Of a stretch of DNA of 64,000 nt, positions 11,093 through 22,744 are shown piece by piece (within the stretch, counting starts at the first letter, position 1; each line of letters begins with the position of its first letter). Position numbers and translations under genes: made by a program. A model generated the notes under the pieces. The model did not search any database. It saw only the letters and a program-made list of their open reading frames with translations, and was not told the origin of the DNA. The stretch lies in the NCBI GenBank assembly GCA_033439255.1, contig CM065882.1:3283197-3347196 (forward strand), read 5' to 3'. The DNA comes from Hericium rajendrae. Lineage: Eukaryota; Basidiomycota; Agaricomycetes; Russulales; Hericiaceae.

Positions 11093-12375
11093 ATGCTCGT
11101 AGGCAGCATCATGATCTGCACATCCGCGCTCTCTGCTGTTCTCACCGCCGCAAGCAGCCCCGATCATGGGTCTTCGAATCAGGGTGCCGCGACTGATCCT
11201 GCACAATATGGGACGTTCTATCCTGACATCAAGAATTGAACCTATTGACGCGTCCCTGCACGATCAGTGAACGCGTTCATTGGCACTACCAACGGCGGGA
11301 ACGTCTTCCCTGGTGCTACACTTCCCTATGGTTCCGCCAAAGGTAAACTTCAACGCTGGGGAATTCGTGCGTGCACTCACCCTTGCTGCCCAGCTGGTGC
11401 GGACGCCATTGGCAGCAATGGCCAGGCAGGCTCCATATCCGACGGTAGCCCTTTCAGTGGTATCTCCCAAATGTGAGTGCACACCCTCCATATGCGACAA
11501 TATATTGACCACGTATCCCAGCCACGACGACGGCACGGGCGGCGGTTTCTCTCTAGGCAACTTCAAAATCCTTCCCTTGTACTGCGATATTTCTGGCCAC
11601 GGCAAAACATGCATTTCCAATGAAACTGCACGCGTACTCTCCCATGGGCCGACCTGTACGTGTCGGGACACAAAGGTCTCATTTTTAAGCCTCTGACACC
11701 TCTCAGCCGCCTCCGAGTCCCCGGGCTACTTTAGCATTTCCCTCGCCGGGAGCATCTCAGCCGAGATGACCGTTATGCAGCACGCCGCGCTGCATCACAT
11801 CACTTACCACGATGTGTTCGCACCTGGAGCGCCCGCGCTGCTCGTTGACCTGACGAATGACGGCATGCACTCGTTCAGCAACGGATCCATTCAAATCGTC
11901 CAACTGCCATCTCAGGGTCACCATCGTCGAGCGGTCAATGAGACCACGGCTGGATCTGTGAATGCGACGGCACAGGGACCATACAAACAGAAGCCGCAGT
12001 TCAGCGGCGTGCGTGTCACGGGCGGTGGTAATTTCAAACCGAGTTTCCGACAGGGAAACTATAACGCACGTCTCCGCATGCCACTCAAGGACATAAGTAC
12101 TGTCTCTGATGCATTTCGCTGCAGGATTACTTTTGCCTCTACGCACCGGGCGTATCCGCAGCGGCGACCTATACCAACGACGACATCACGTCTGCCACGA
12201 ACCTCTCGCCCCCCTTCAGGTGTACGTCCTTCACTTTCCCCTTCTTTCTCATCTATATTCCCAGCCCAGAGCGAACGCCGGCGCACTTCTCCAACTCGCC
12301 CCCTCCATATTCCCCCCGAGCTCCCTCTACCTCCGCATCGGGTTTCCTTCCTCAGTAACACGCGACGGATATTGA
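11093..12375 (+). pseudogene. Truncated GH92 paralogue
   Basis: The start at 11093 encodes a signal-like N-terminus and DPAQYG, as in the neighbouring gene. Exons then carry NAFIGTTNGGNVFPGATLPYG, ISDGSPFSGISQ, HDDGTGGGFSLGNFKILPLY, SPGYFSISL, HHITYHDVFAPGAPALLVDL and YFCLYAPGV. The intron positions match those of the minus-strand GH92 gene. Where that gene has its first donor (GGTGCGTG after TATG), this copy reads GGGACGTT, so the first intron lacks its donor. Similarity fades after ALLQLAPS and the frame stops at 12375. The catalytic C-terminal half, including NDDSG, is missing. It is best read as a partial head-to-head duplicate that has decayed; expression of a short fragment is possible but unlikely to be active. 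Confidence 0.8.
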
Positions 12376-12914
12376 GCGGGGCGGCGAGGAGGTTGTTTTA
12401 GCTATTTAATCTGTCGGTCTACTTATCAGATATCTGGACTTTGGCTGTGAGTATCGAATGCTTGGTGCAGATGTGGAGGCTTGTTGCCGGAGGACATGGG
12501 CGACTTGAAGGCTGTAGGTCGAATGTAAAGACTTGCCTTCAGCTTTCCGTGCGACTCAGTCCAGCCAACTGGCAATTACATGGGTTGGTCGTCGATATGA
12601 GGCAAATTTCAGGCCACGCAAGCTTTTTATCATTGCCTTTCACGTCGTTGCATTAGGCAACATTGCAAGCGTCGTCCGATGCCGCCGACATCCAACTTGC
12701 AAGGCGCTTCGCCCGTTCTCGAGTCGACGTGGTTCGCTCCAAATCGCCACTAACTCGGCCGTGGATGTCCAGTACTTCAACCCTCGACCGAGCACAGAGT
12801 GTCTCCCGCCGGCCATGAAGTGTATAAAACACAAACACAGACGGATGAGCAGCGCCAGGCTCAACAACGCCCCGAGCGCGTTATCGATCTGACTGATAGG
12901 TGCGCTCCACCACC
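12376..12914. other. Intergenic
   Basis: 5' flank of the Nudix gene. A TATAAAA run at about 12821 lies roughly 90 bp upstream of its ATG. Nothing else is supported. Confidence 0.45.
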
Positions 12915-14090
12915 ATGTCCTCTGAACCCCCCGCAGCCCCTGCGCCTGCGCCCGAGCCCACCCTCAGCTTCCTCGACCTCGTCGAGCGCTGCGACAACTT
13001 CCGCCCCGCCACCTCCTCCGAGCCACTCCTCCCCCTCTTCCTAACCCCAACCTCCACGCGCCCGGTCGGCCTTCTACGCCCCCACCTCCTCGCGCAGCTC
13101 GCCGACGACGACCCCACCGGCGCACTCATCACCGTCCAGCCGACCCGCGCCGCCTTCGCGCCTGCGCTCTGCACGCCCGCCCTGCGCACCGCCGCGCTCG
13201 CGCGCCTCACCGCGCAGTGGCACGCGCAGGGCGTCTTCGCAGACGTCATCGGCGGGCGCCTCTGGCGCGGCGAGCTCTACGACGTGTACGAGGACCCGTT
13301 CGGCCCGCGGCGCGTCGACGGCGCGGAGTGCGGTAATTGGGCGTTCGCGCTCGAGCGCGCGGCGTGTGCGCTCTTCGGCGTCGTCACGTACGGCGTGCAC
13401 GCGACCGTGTTCGAGGACCGCGCGGACGGGCTGCGCGTGTGGGTCCCGCGCCGCGCCGCGAGCAAGCAGACGTGCGCCCGTCCTCTCCCTCTTCTTTTCC
13501 CTCCGCTCTCTGCACGCTGACGTCGTGGTGGCCCGCAGCTGGCCGGGCATGCTCGACAACAGCGTCGCGGGCGGCATCGCGAGCGGCAGCAGCGTGTACG
13601 GCACGCTCGAGAAGGAGGCCGGCGAGGAGGCGAGCCTCGCGCCCGCCGCCGTGCGCGCACACGCGCGCGCCGTCGGCGCGGTGAGCTACTTCTTCCGCAC
13701 CGCGCGCGGGTGGCTGCAGCCCGAGGTCGAGTTCGTGTACGACGTGTGCGCGCCGCCGGGCGCGCTCGTGCTAAGGCCCATGGACGGCGAGGTCGAGTCG
13801 TTCGCGGTGCGTGTTTCTTGCGTTGTGGGGATGGGCGCGGATGGGTGCTGATATGGATGGTAGTTGATGACGCTGGATGAGACGGTTGTGCATATGCGCC
13901 GCGGCGAGTTCAAGCCTAACTGTGCGGTCGGTGCGTGCGGCCGTTCGATGCTGCTGTGCGGGACGCTGATGCGCGCGCAGTGCTCCTCGACTTTCTCATT
14001 CGCCGCGGGATCGTCACGCCAGACAACGAGCCCGACTATATGCAGATCGTCACGCGCCTGCATGGGCGGTTCGACATTGACAAGTGGTAA
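12915..14090 (+). CDS. Nudix hydrolase, DUF4743 / thiamine-pyrophosphokinase-related
   Basis: Four exons (12915-13471, 13539-13806, 13864-13930, 13981-14090) give 333 aa. The N-terminal half matches the DUF4743-type domain found before the Nudix fold in this family. A Nudix box variant runs GGIASGSS...LEKEAGEEASL at about residues 195-217, preceded by TWPGMLDNSVA. The tail is DYMQIVTRLHGRFDIDKW. Relatives (yeast YJR142W, plant Nudt20/24) hydrolyse damaged thiamine diphosphate analogues, so the same role is inferred here. Third-position G/C is very high in exons 1 and 2, which explains the long antisense open frames across it. The neighbouring genes give no extra clue. Confidence 0.85.
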
Positions 14091-15118
14091 AAGGATATGG
14101 AGCGTGCGTGCAGAAACATGTATACCTGTACAATTTAGAGGAGGGACACAACGTGTCCTGAGATGTAATGCTCTGTATGAAGAGACAACATGCGGGTTGT
14201 CGCTGTCCGGTGCAGCGATCCTTCCATCAGGCCCATCACAGCACACAATATTCCCGAGAGATATCTTCAGAAGCTTCTGATCAATTGTACCAGGTCGTAC
14301 AAGCACTGTGGTAAGCTACTATACAAGCTCTCGACGCTTAAACTATGGAACTGCCAGCGAGCGGGACGACCTCGGGCGTCCTGCATACAGCATCCGCGGG
14401 GGAGCCTTGGCACCGATATGGACGAATATGGACGCGCACGATCGTGATGATCATTAACTCGAACCCTACGTGGCATTGCCCACTGGGCGAATTCCGGAAG
14501 AACAGAAAAACACAGGGATGTAGGTAACTAGATGCGATGGATGGGGGATGGATGATGTGGATGGATGAATAGATGCGTGAGAGGATGAATGCATGGGTGG
14601 ATTGAGTGGATTGATAGCAGAAAGTGAGGAGAACAATGGAATGGCTCAAAATGGAAGGAGAAAATGGAATTATGGAACCTGGGTGCAGGGTAGATTGGGA
14701 TACAGCGCGGGCGGGGGTGTGATATATAGCGTCACGGGACGAGGATGGATGTATAAGTTAATCTGCAGGTAGGTGGGCAAGGTGGATTGGGCAGCCGACG
14801 ACGGATGATAGAAGCGCGATGTACGGGAACGGCGGAGGGATATCCGTATCGCGTGCTAACCCAATTACGCGGGAGAGTGACGCAGGTGGGCAGGGCGCAG
14901 AATTCGTACCGCCGGAGGGCGCGTGGGGGTGAAGCCACATGAGGAACTCGATGCGCACGGGTGTTCGCCGTCGCGACACATGTCACAGGACTAGCCGCCC
15001 GTGGCCCTCCAAAGACGCACGCAGTGACCGTAAGTATATGGTGAATGTGCTGAGTGTACCATGGCATCCCATAAATAGCCCGATGCATGTTTTAGAAACA
15101 GCCACGAGACAAAAGCGC
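14091..15118. other. Intergenic with GATG-rich low-complexity tract
   Basis: Between 14530 and 14620 the sequence is a degenerate GATG/GGAT microsatellite. Otherwise no gene is supported in this ~1 kb between the convergent Nudix and MED19 genes. Confidence 0.5.
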
Positions 15119-16430
15119 TCAGATCCCCTGCGGCGTCGGCTGCTGCATAGGCAGATGCATATCGCGCGCCTGGCCCTGCATATCCTGCACTTCGTAATCA
15201 GCCTCCGATCCCACATATCGGGCGCCAGCCCGTTCATCGGCGAGCAAACGAACTCACCATGCGCTGTTTCTTCACAGGTCTCGGCTTCACGCCCGGTATC
15301 CCCGGCCTTGCCCCGCCCTGCCCCATTCCATTCACATTCGTGCGCATAGGCCCCGTCATATTCGGAGCGCCAGGCCCCGGGCCTGTCTCCTCGAATTCAC
15401 GCTTCACGCCGCGCGGCGCTGTAGCGTGCTGCTGCGTTCCTGGCGGTTGGACCGGCTGCGGCGTGCTGAGACGCGCGGGCGGTGTGGGCACGGGGGTTGC
15501 TCCCCGCGCAAGTGGTGTTCCAGCCGCTGCGGCTGGCACAGGCTGACCGCCATGGGCCTTTGCAAGCTTTTTGAGTTCTTTCTGCAGAGGAAATAAACTG
15601 TTTAAGATCTTGTTGAGGGAGCGAGTCCAAATGCGGCATACCCTCTTTTTCCGATCTTCGCGCGCTTGTGTCGACTCGAGAACGAGCGCGTGGATATTCC
15701 ACTAAAATAACAGGATGAGACAACGAATGATAGATTGAATGAGTGGCACGCACGCCTTTGAGGCCCTCGAGTGAGACCGAGAACGCCTCGCGCTGCGTCT
15801 TGAGGTCGAACGGGGTGATAGGGATATGCTGCTTCGGCGGCACGGATATGGCCGTCGTTAAGAAGTCATCCTTCTTCATAGAGTGACGACCTGTGCAATT
15901 GCCGTCTCAGCACGGTAGCACGATCTGAGAGAATGAGGGCGGCGCACCTGGAATGCCCTTTATCAGGTGCTTATACGAATTCTTCTTCTTCTTTCCATCC
16001 TTCCCATCTTCATCGTCGCCATCCGGCGGCGGCGTGCCCGATTCACGCTCCTTACCCTTGCCTTTATCAGGTGGAGGGAAGGGGGTGAGGGGTGTTTGTG
16101 GGGCGAGAGGGGAGGTCGGGGAAGTAGGTGGAGGCGCCGCGAGGGGGCGCACGAACTTGTCGTAAGCCGGACGAAGGTTGAAACGGGTGACGAGATCCTG
16201 CGTGCTCGTGAGGAGTGGTTGAGGGCGGGGAGGTGCTGCGAGGAGGAACAGAGAAGTAAACCGAAATTTCATAGCCAGGAAGAGGAGCAACGGCGGGGAT
16301 TAGTGCGGTTCGAAAACAATAGCCCGCCGGAACTGATGCCCATACCTGAAGGAAGAAGGAATAGATTCGGGGACGGAGTGACGGGTGGCGGGGGCGAGGA
16401 GGCCGACGAGGGACCAGGCTCGGGGAACAT
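15119..16430 (-). CDS. MED19: Mediator complex subunit 19 (Rox3-like)
   Basis: Six exons (16346-16430, 15948-16235, 15754-15890, 15642-15701, 15258-15581, 15119-15184) give 319 aa. The conserved core is STQDLVTRFNLRPAYDKFVR, then SYKHLIKGIPG, MKKDDFLTTAI and PITPFDLKTQREAF, with a basic tail containing KREFEE and KPRPVKKQRM. This order is that of fungal Med19, a head-module subunit of the Mediator coactivator. The last exon (DMQGQARDMHLPM...) uses a good GTGAGT donor; without splicing the protein would instead end SSFARR. The start at 16430 is the first in-frame ATG. The Ser-rich frame stays open upstream, so a short upstream exon could add residues. Confidence 0.85.
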
Positions 16431-17623
16431 GGATGATGAGGGTCGGGAGGAAGAGGACGACGACAACAGGCTGGGCGTCGGGAAAGAAGAGCTAGTGTCA
16501 TGTCTGTGGCGACCCTGACTGCTTCAACAGCGCCAGCCGGGACACCGCACCGGCTGACGTCAGCATCCCGCTTCAGTGACCACCGTCGTCCTGTCTCACT
16601 ACGATTTCTAGCTCGCTCATGTACATCAAGCTCAGCCCTCGAAAGCCATTACATGGTTCAGCAGGATTAGACGGATGATCTCATACTCCGAATATTGTCA
16701 ATATCATAACGGGTTGAGCTCGCATGGGCCCAGTAGCTTTGCCAGTGGGTCAGTGCAGAGGACATCCATATCTTCGGCGAGGTACGTGTGCAATCTACCA
16801 GGAATCACAACGTAAAAACCTCCATCTGGTGCAATTGTCGGACGTGGGTTCCGCCTGGGAAGTAATGCGCTAAGATCTGACCACACATCAGGCGCTGATC
16901 CTCCGAATAGGTATCTATCATCATCATCATGAATGACAGATTCTATGGCACTGGCATTGATTGTCTATCATGTCCGATGCAGGGCATTTCTGCGTACGTT
17001 CTCTTCAGCGCCTAAGAATCGCTGCGTGCTGCTAACAAGATCTCATGATCCTTCGATTGCCTTGCGGCTGGATTCTTTTGAGCAGCTACGTACCATTCGT
17101 CCTATAATGAGCATGCGGTTTGCTATATGGCGACAAGATCTCTGGCGGCTATTGGCAGTTCTTCTGATCGTGTCCTGATAAGTATGCACCGCCCAGGGCA
17201 GTCGGCGTTCGTTCTTTGGGATACGTACTACTAGTCTCCTGCAGGCGAGAGAGATGATGGACCGATTTTTCTGACGGTGCGTAGGTCGATATTAACATGG
17301 CCATAATCAGAGGAACGTTGTTGGCTCAATATGTCGTATAAATACAGTCAAGGTGGAGGCTTTTGTATTTCCTTGTCAACCTTCAAAGCCGCCCCACACA
17401 CACCTCGCGATCCTGGAGTCTATCACTTCGCAGAGTTCATTAGCATTGATCTTGAGGCACGACGGTTGAGTCCAGTACTATTCATTCTGCCCCCGCAAGA
17501 CTAGATTGGCATGGGAGGTATGAATGTTGCCTCGTTCACACGAAGTGCTTCATCTGATTGGATTGAACATTAGTGATACTGAAGTTTTCACCACGGAAGA
17601 CGGCATGGCAGGCGCTGCAGAGA
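16431..17623. other. Intergenic with an unassigned minus-strand open frame
   Basis: Between MED19 and the F-box gene the only notable stretch is a 73-75 codon minus-strand frame ending at 16709-16711 (GGFYVVIPGRLHTYLAEDMD, LAKLLGPCELNPL), open back to about 16933. It has a protein-like composition but no recognised family and no clear start. It may be a relic exon. Confidence 0.35.
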
Positions 17624-19321
17624 ATGTTGAACACAGTAGGATCAACGTCTTGCGCCCTACTTCCATCATTGTTCACCTTCTTACCCCCATCACAGAAAAC
17701 ATTGACAAGAGACGCGACCGAGTCGACCATCAAACTCGAGCAGCTGCCTTGTCCAGGTGCCCGTCTACCGACCGAGATTCTTATCCCGATCTTTGAAGAA
17801 GTCAAGAAGATTTGGGAACCATATTTTTTCAGCACGTCCGACCTAAGCCTTTCCGAAAGACTAGGTTGGATCACCGTGAGCCACGTCTGTCAACGCTGGC
17901 GCGCGATTGTCCTCGACATGCCCTCGCTCTGGACACACGTCCCGCTCCTACCTGGAGGATGGCCGCAGGAGTTCCTTTGCCGCTCGCGTGACCGCAACCT
18001 CAGGCACGTCGTCTTCTTCTCGACGTCTGGGATCCAGAAACGACGTCGTCAGCGGCATCATATCAAGCAGCTCGCGGCCAATGCCCATCGTTTGGAGTCC
18101 CTCCACCTGCGCGGGGATGTCGTGTACAGATTTTTAGAGCATGACGCTGGCCCTGCCCCGCACCTATGGAACTTATTTCTCAGCACCCGGGATTCGTCGG
18201 GGGCGTCTAGCACGCAACGGCGCTTCGTCATGCCGTCCAGTGCCTTCGCAGGCATCGTCCCTGCTCTGCGGGTGCTCACTCTAGAGGACGTTCCCGTGCA
18301 CCCCGACTCTCCCTTGCTCACTGCAAACCTCACCCACCTGGAGCTGAGCAGAGGCGGCGTCTTCCACGAGTCTCCATGCCCGCGCTTTCTCTCGCTCCTC
18401 GACTTGCTCGCAGCCCTGCGTCGCATGCCGAACCTTTGCACCCTGGAGGCGAACGACATCCTGACGGAGCCGGAGAGCGCGTCGGCGCTCGAGACGGCGC
18501 TGGACGCGCTGCAGACCGTCTGGCTGCCGCAGCTGCAGACCGTTAAGATCCACAGCCCTTGGATTCAGAATTACCGCGGGTTCGTGCGGATGGTCGAGTA
18601 CGACTATATACCGGAGCAATGGGACATGGGCACAACCCTCACGGCGCTCGAGGGCCACCACCTCGCGCTTCTGCCGTACGACGTAACGACCTTCAGCGTC
18701 CCGGGCGAAGTACCGCCGCTGGCGTCGCTGCGCCTCCGCAGCTGGAATGCTCACGAGATCACCGTCGAGGGCTGGCGAACACTCGACGTCGAGGGCCCCC
18801 TCGGATGGAGACTTTCGTCATTCTCGGCCAAGCTCTGCCTGGCGAATGCGCGGGCGTGCGATGGCGCCGACTTTCTCTGCGCGGAGCTCCCTTTGCACAC
18901 GGTCGAGAAGCTAGCGCTGGACTGGCGCGCCTGGGGCTCGGACCAGGAGGGCAATCCGAGCAGCTGGGTGCCGCTGCTGCAGCGCTGTGCCGGCGTGCGG
19001 TGCCTCCAGACCGACGAGTACACGCCGCCCGAGGAGATCATCGCCGCGCTTGCGTGGACGGGGACGGACGGCGCCGGGGACACCGTCGTGCTCTGTCCCG
19101 GGCTGTGCGAGCTGCGCATCTGCTACTGCTATATGCCGCCGAAGGCGCAGGGGAAGCATGGAGGCACCGGCAAGACGTTGTTCGAATCGCTTGCGAGTGC
19201 GTTGGAGATGCGCGCAAAGCATGGTTCGGCGCTGCAGAGACTCATAGTGAAGGATAAGCCGATACCTTGCGTGGAGCCGGATGATCTTGACGCTCTGCGA
19301 CGAATGCAGAGTGATCGGTAA
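17624..19321 (+). CDS. F-box-like domain protein
   Basis: This is a single open frame of 565 aa from the first in-frame ATG. The motif LPTEILIPIFEEV (about residues 49-61), followed by WITVSHVCQRWRAIVLDMPS and LWTHVPL, is the F-box-like pattern seen in large agaric gene families. The rest is Leu-rich with scattered LESLHL/LTHLEL/LCELRIC units, suggesting irregular leucine-rich repeats. Such proteins usually present substrates to SCF ubiquitin ligases; the substrate cannot be inferred. A CAG acceptor lies just upstream of the ATG (GCGCTGCAG), so an additional 5' exon is possible. Confidence 0.8.
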   Translation: MLNTVGSTSCALLPSLFTFLPPSQKTLTRDATESTIKLEQLPCPGARLPTEILIPIFEEVKKIWEPYFFSTSDLSLSERLGWITVSHVCQRWRAIVLDMPSLWTHVPLLPGGWPQEFLCRSRDRNLRHVVFFSTSGIQKRRRQRHHIKQLAANAHRLESLHLRGDVVYRFLEHDAGPAPHLWNLFLSTRDSSGASSTQRRFVMPSSAFAGIVPALRVLTLEDVPVHPDSPLLTANLTHLELSRGGVFHESPCPRFLSLLDLLAALRRMPNLCTLEANDILTEPESASALETALDALQTVWLPQLQTVKIHSPWIQNYRGFVRMVEYDYIPEQWDMGTTLTALEGHHLALLPYDVTTFSVPGEVPPLASLRLRSWNAHEITVEGWRTLDVEGPLGWRLSSFSAKLCLANARACDGADFLCAELPLHTVEKLALDWRAWGSDQEGNPSSWVPLLQRCAGVRCLQTDEYTPPEEIIAALAWTGTDGAGDTVVLCPGLCELRICYCYMPPKAQGKHGGTGKTLFESLASALEMRAKHGSALQRLIVKDKPIPCVEPDDLDALRRMQSDR

Positions 19322-19706
19322 GTGCTTTTAGCAGAGGTCTCGAAGTAACTGTACTCACAAGGAGATATAGATTTAGCTTATGTGGAATAAAACTAGTTGA
19401 ACTTAAAGCTTAATTTGTATTGATGTCGTGTCTTTTGGCTACGGACACAACGGACGAATATACATCAGTATGTTTGTAAACCTGTATTGTATCGACAGAA
19501 TGCTTTTCAATGTCCCACATATTCTCACTCCCTTCCGTGGCCAAGAGGTAGTATAGCGCTAGTGTTCAGCCGTTGGGTGTGGTAGATGTTGGTACAAGGT
19601 CTTTTTGCTGAGGGGAACGCGACGATAGGTGGTATGCGCAGCAAGTTTCCTCTCTTGACGTGAAGAAATTGCGTGAATAAATATATGCGAGAAAGTACAA
19701 ATATGG
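19322..19706. other. Convergent 3' intergenic region
   Basis: AT-rich spacer between the F-box gene and GDT1, with AATAAA-like stretches at about 19387. No gene is supported. Confidence 0.4.
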
Positions 19707-20677
19707 TCAGCCGGTCGGTATATGCATGTCTACGTCGATCTCTGTTGACTCGTACGCTGTCCATAGATAGATAACTCCAAAACAGAGGAACAGCGCCGCT
19801 CCCCCTAGCGTCACTAAGAGCCAAGTCAGAGTGAGCAGTATCGAAAAAACGCGTCACTCACCATGCTTTGGCGATATTTTCGTCGATACATATCTACCGC
19901 CCACAACGGCAATCGTCGTACAACAACCGTGCCCGATAATTGTACCAATCGTGACGAGGTATACGTTCTGCAATAACAAGCTCGTCAGCAGACTAAGCAA
20001 ATAGCAATGTCATGGCCTACATGTGCCGCCGCAAGCGCAATCGTCGCAATCTGGCTGCGGTCGCCCCACTCCCCAAGAAACGTGAGCACAAACGCCTGCA
20101 CGAACACCGGGCCCAGAAACAGACTGAACAGGTTCCGCGCACCATCGAGCGCGCGATGCACCGCCGACGGCCGCGCCTTCTCCGACAATGACGGCCGCAG
20201 CGCGTGTCCATCGCCCACCGCGCCGCCCGCCTCCATCTCCTCGAGCGGCACGACCTCGCCGTCCGCCCGCCCGCCCGTCCCGTCCGCGCGCGCCTCGTCG
20301 CCCTCGATCTCTTCCTCCGCCTCGCGCATCTCCTCCTGCATCTTCTCGCTCCCACCGTCCATCTCGCGGCCTTCCTTGACCATGCGCGCGCCGAACGCGA
20401 GGAAGAGCACGGCCGCGGCGGCCTGTGTCCAGCGCTTGGGAATGAGCGTCGGCAGGAGATGGCCGAGCGCGGCGGACAGCGCGGACATGAGCGCGAGCGA
20501 GCCCCACGCGCCGGCGAAGACTGCGAGGCGCGGGTGCCGCATCGCGAGGATGGCGGCGATGAGGAAGGTCTTGTCGCCGAGCTCGGAGACGAGGATCATG
20601 AGGAAGGCCTGAACGAACGCGGAGAACGCGGTCTCGGGCTCGGGGGCTGTAGGCGTGGTGCCATTTTCGGTGGACAT
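19707..20677 (-). CDS. GDT1: Gdt1/TMEM165 family Golgi Mn2+/Ca2+ transporter
   Basis: Three exons (20021-20677, 19862-19967, 19707-19813) give 289 aa. The two family signatures are present: ELGDKT at residues 32-37 and EWGDRS near 203-208, each within a hydrophobic repeat. Around them are about six membrane spans: an N-terminal trio, an acidic cytosolic loop rich in Glu (residues ~110-160), then a C-terminal trio including IGTIIGHGCCTTIAVVGG. The family imports manganese and calcium into the Golgi in exchange for protons and supports glycosylation. The ATG at 20677 precedes a short N-terminus with no obvious cleavable signal. Confidence 0.93.
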
Positions 20678-22507
20678 GCGGATGGCGGGAGTGGATTAAA
20701 GATGGTGTTTGGCTGGCGTGCTCGACGCTGACGGTTGGCCTCTACGAGGTAGCCCGAGGGATCTACACAGTGCGGTGGAACTTGGCACCTGGCCTGCCTG
20801 GCTTGGAAAATCGAACAGGACGCGTGAGGGAGGGAATGGTCTCTAGAGGTATGCTGGGGCCGTGGATTAGCATAGCTACGAATTGAAAGGAAGGCTTTAT
20901 ACACGAACAAGGCGGGGATATCTGTATCGGAGTATGGTGGTCGAGTTGTCGAGTTGCCGCCCGACGCAGCACAAACACAGTGAACCACCGACACGTCGCG
21001 CGTTCCACGTGATCCGTTTTACTTCCATCATGTCTTCCAGGTTCGCGTGTCAGGTCCTTTCTGCACTAATTTGCTCGCTCGACCCATTCTGTCAATAAAT
21101 GGCATACTATATGCGTCATGCCACTACCTACACGGATTGTTACAGCGGTGCGCTCTGCCGTTCAAGCCTTCGTCGCGTTCGTGCACACTGCACCCGTTCC
21201 AGTGGGCGCCTTCCTCACCCTTGCTTCTCCATGTGAACTTCCTTCGCAGTTCCACGAGCCCACGCATGGCGTCGTGACGTGCGTCTCCGACTTCCGCCTT
21301 CATTTCGGAAGTGCTCTTATTACCGGCTCTACCTGAAGACAGGCTGCTGAGCACTACCATGGTCGGGTCGATCTTCGCGCTCACTGACTGTGCTCTGCAA
21401 GTTTTTCATAGTCGAATGCTGACTTTGGCACGATCTGTCTTCGATAGCCTAACGCCAGGTAAGCCGACCACTCTGCTTCGCGCTATTCACACCTAGTGCG
21501 TGCTCTGGATAATGAGACTATTAACATCTAATATCTAATCCTGGCACACATTCCGCGAACACTCCCGACGTCAGCGAACCCGTTTCCCTCCGCCTCAGAC
21601 AAAAGAGTGCAGCAAGTTCTGCAACCTCCACGGTTTTAGATCCTTCGGGCTCATTGTCCACGCTTCCATGACATGTAGGACCAAGCTGGAGCACTTCTCG
21701 CCGTGCGATATCTTCCGACATTCTATTTACGTCCTACTACTTCCGTCAAGCTGCGTCAAAAATAGGTGCGTACCTCTTGCTGTACTGTTTTTCAAAGGTC
21801 AGCAGTGGTCTCTTCGCGAAATATCGCGAACAAGCATTCCTTCCGTGCATGCGCCTTCCTATAATCTGACTGCAGTTCCGTCCAGCGACGGGTATATCTC
21901 CGCTGCCCATTGATCCTGCCGCCCTTAGCTTGGACGAGCCCCACCGGTAAGCCTGTCGACACTCCATTTATCCCCATTATAGGCGCGGCTTCCGATCCGC
22001 CTCCTAGCGCTGCAGTACAGGCAGCCGCTCATCAACGAGTCAATCCACTCGCTCCTGAATAGGAACAACTTCAGCTCACCAGCTGTTTTCCGAAGCCCGC
22101 AACATGGCCATTCGAGGCCCCGCGCTGCGACACTCGCGTCCCAGTTTAGAGGACATCGAGGGATCCTGAACCTGCTAGTCAGCTTGAAGGACTGGGCATG
22201 CAGCAGGCATGATGTCTGTTTTCCAGGTTCGGCCCTGCAGTGACACCGTACTGAAACACATCTTCCAGAGCTCATTTCGCTGCTGAAAAGAGACAGAGAT
22301 CCTTGTACATTAGGTCATGGTTGTCGTATAGGCGCGACTTCGTTCGGATAGTTCAGCTTATACAAGTCGACCTCCATTGTTCTAAATTATTTCAATCAGT
22401 TCTCCAATATATTCATGCGATGTCTACACATCCTTCTTAAAACTTCGGAAGCCTGTTCTGTCGATCTGCATAGTAAAAATAAAAAAGAGGATGGTGAAAA
22501 AAGAAAT
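20678..22507. other. Gene-poor region with possible unassigned exons
   Basis: No domain was recognised in 1.8 kb. On the plus strand, stretches read like coding sequence: a 98-codon frame from about 21985 to 22240 (FSSPAVFRSPQ, ILNLLVSLKDWA), a Ser/Thr-rich frame near 21550-21670, and acceptor-like CTGACTGCAG at about 21867-21876. I could not join them into a single model, so they are not called as a gene. Confidence 0.3.
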
Positions 22508-22607
22508 TGCCCTCTAACCGACTTGAACGATTGACCTTATCATGGGGATTATGTAATCATCAATTTGATGGTACTAGTGATACGCTCTACCGCTGAGCTA
22601 AGAGGGC
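22508..22607 (-). tRNA. tRNA-Thr (anticodon AGT) with intron
   Basis: The minus strand folds completely: acceptor GCCCTCT/AGAGGGC with discriminator A, D arm GCTC-AGCGGTA-GAGC, anticodon stem TATCA/TGATA, loop C-T-AGT-A, variable AGGTC, and T arm AATCG-TTCAAGT-CGGTT. The anticodon AGT occupies 22573-22575. A 28-nt intron (22544-22571) follows position 37, the standard place for nuclear tRNA introns removed by the Sen endonuclease. Repeat copy 2 begins about 140 bp away. Confidence 0.93.
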
Positions 22608-22744
22608 TATGAGTTGAATTGATTATGCGAGAATATATGAAGGTAACTTCACAAGCATAGGAAGTGCTGTCCGTCAAGACATTGCTCGACAGCTCCCATG
22701 CTGGAGTTGGTTTCTGGCTCGGCGCGCCAAGTCGTCAATGTATC

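Noticed and set aside
12881-13684. Minus-strand frames up to 176 codons opposite the Nudix gene
   Set aside because: Shadows caused by extreme GC content; no motif and no splice support.
18559-19257. 232-codon frame inside the F-box gene
   Set aside because: Out-of-frame shadow of the F-box coding region with biased Arg/Ala composition and no motif.
20007-20731. Plus-strand frames of 175-201 codons over GDT1
   Set aside because: Antisense to the GDT1 coding exon with its conserved ELGDKT and EWGDRS motifs.
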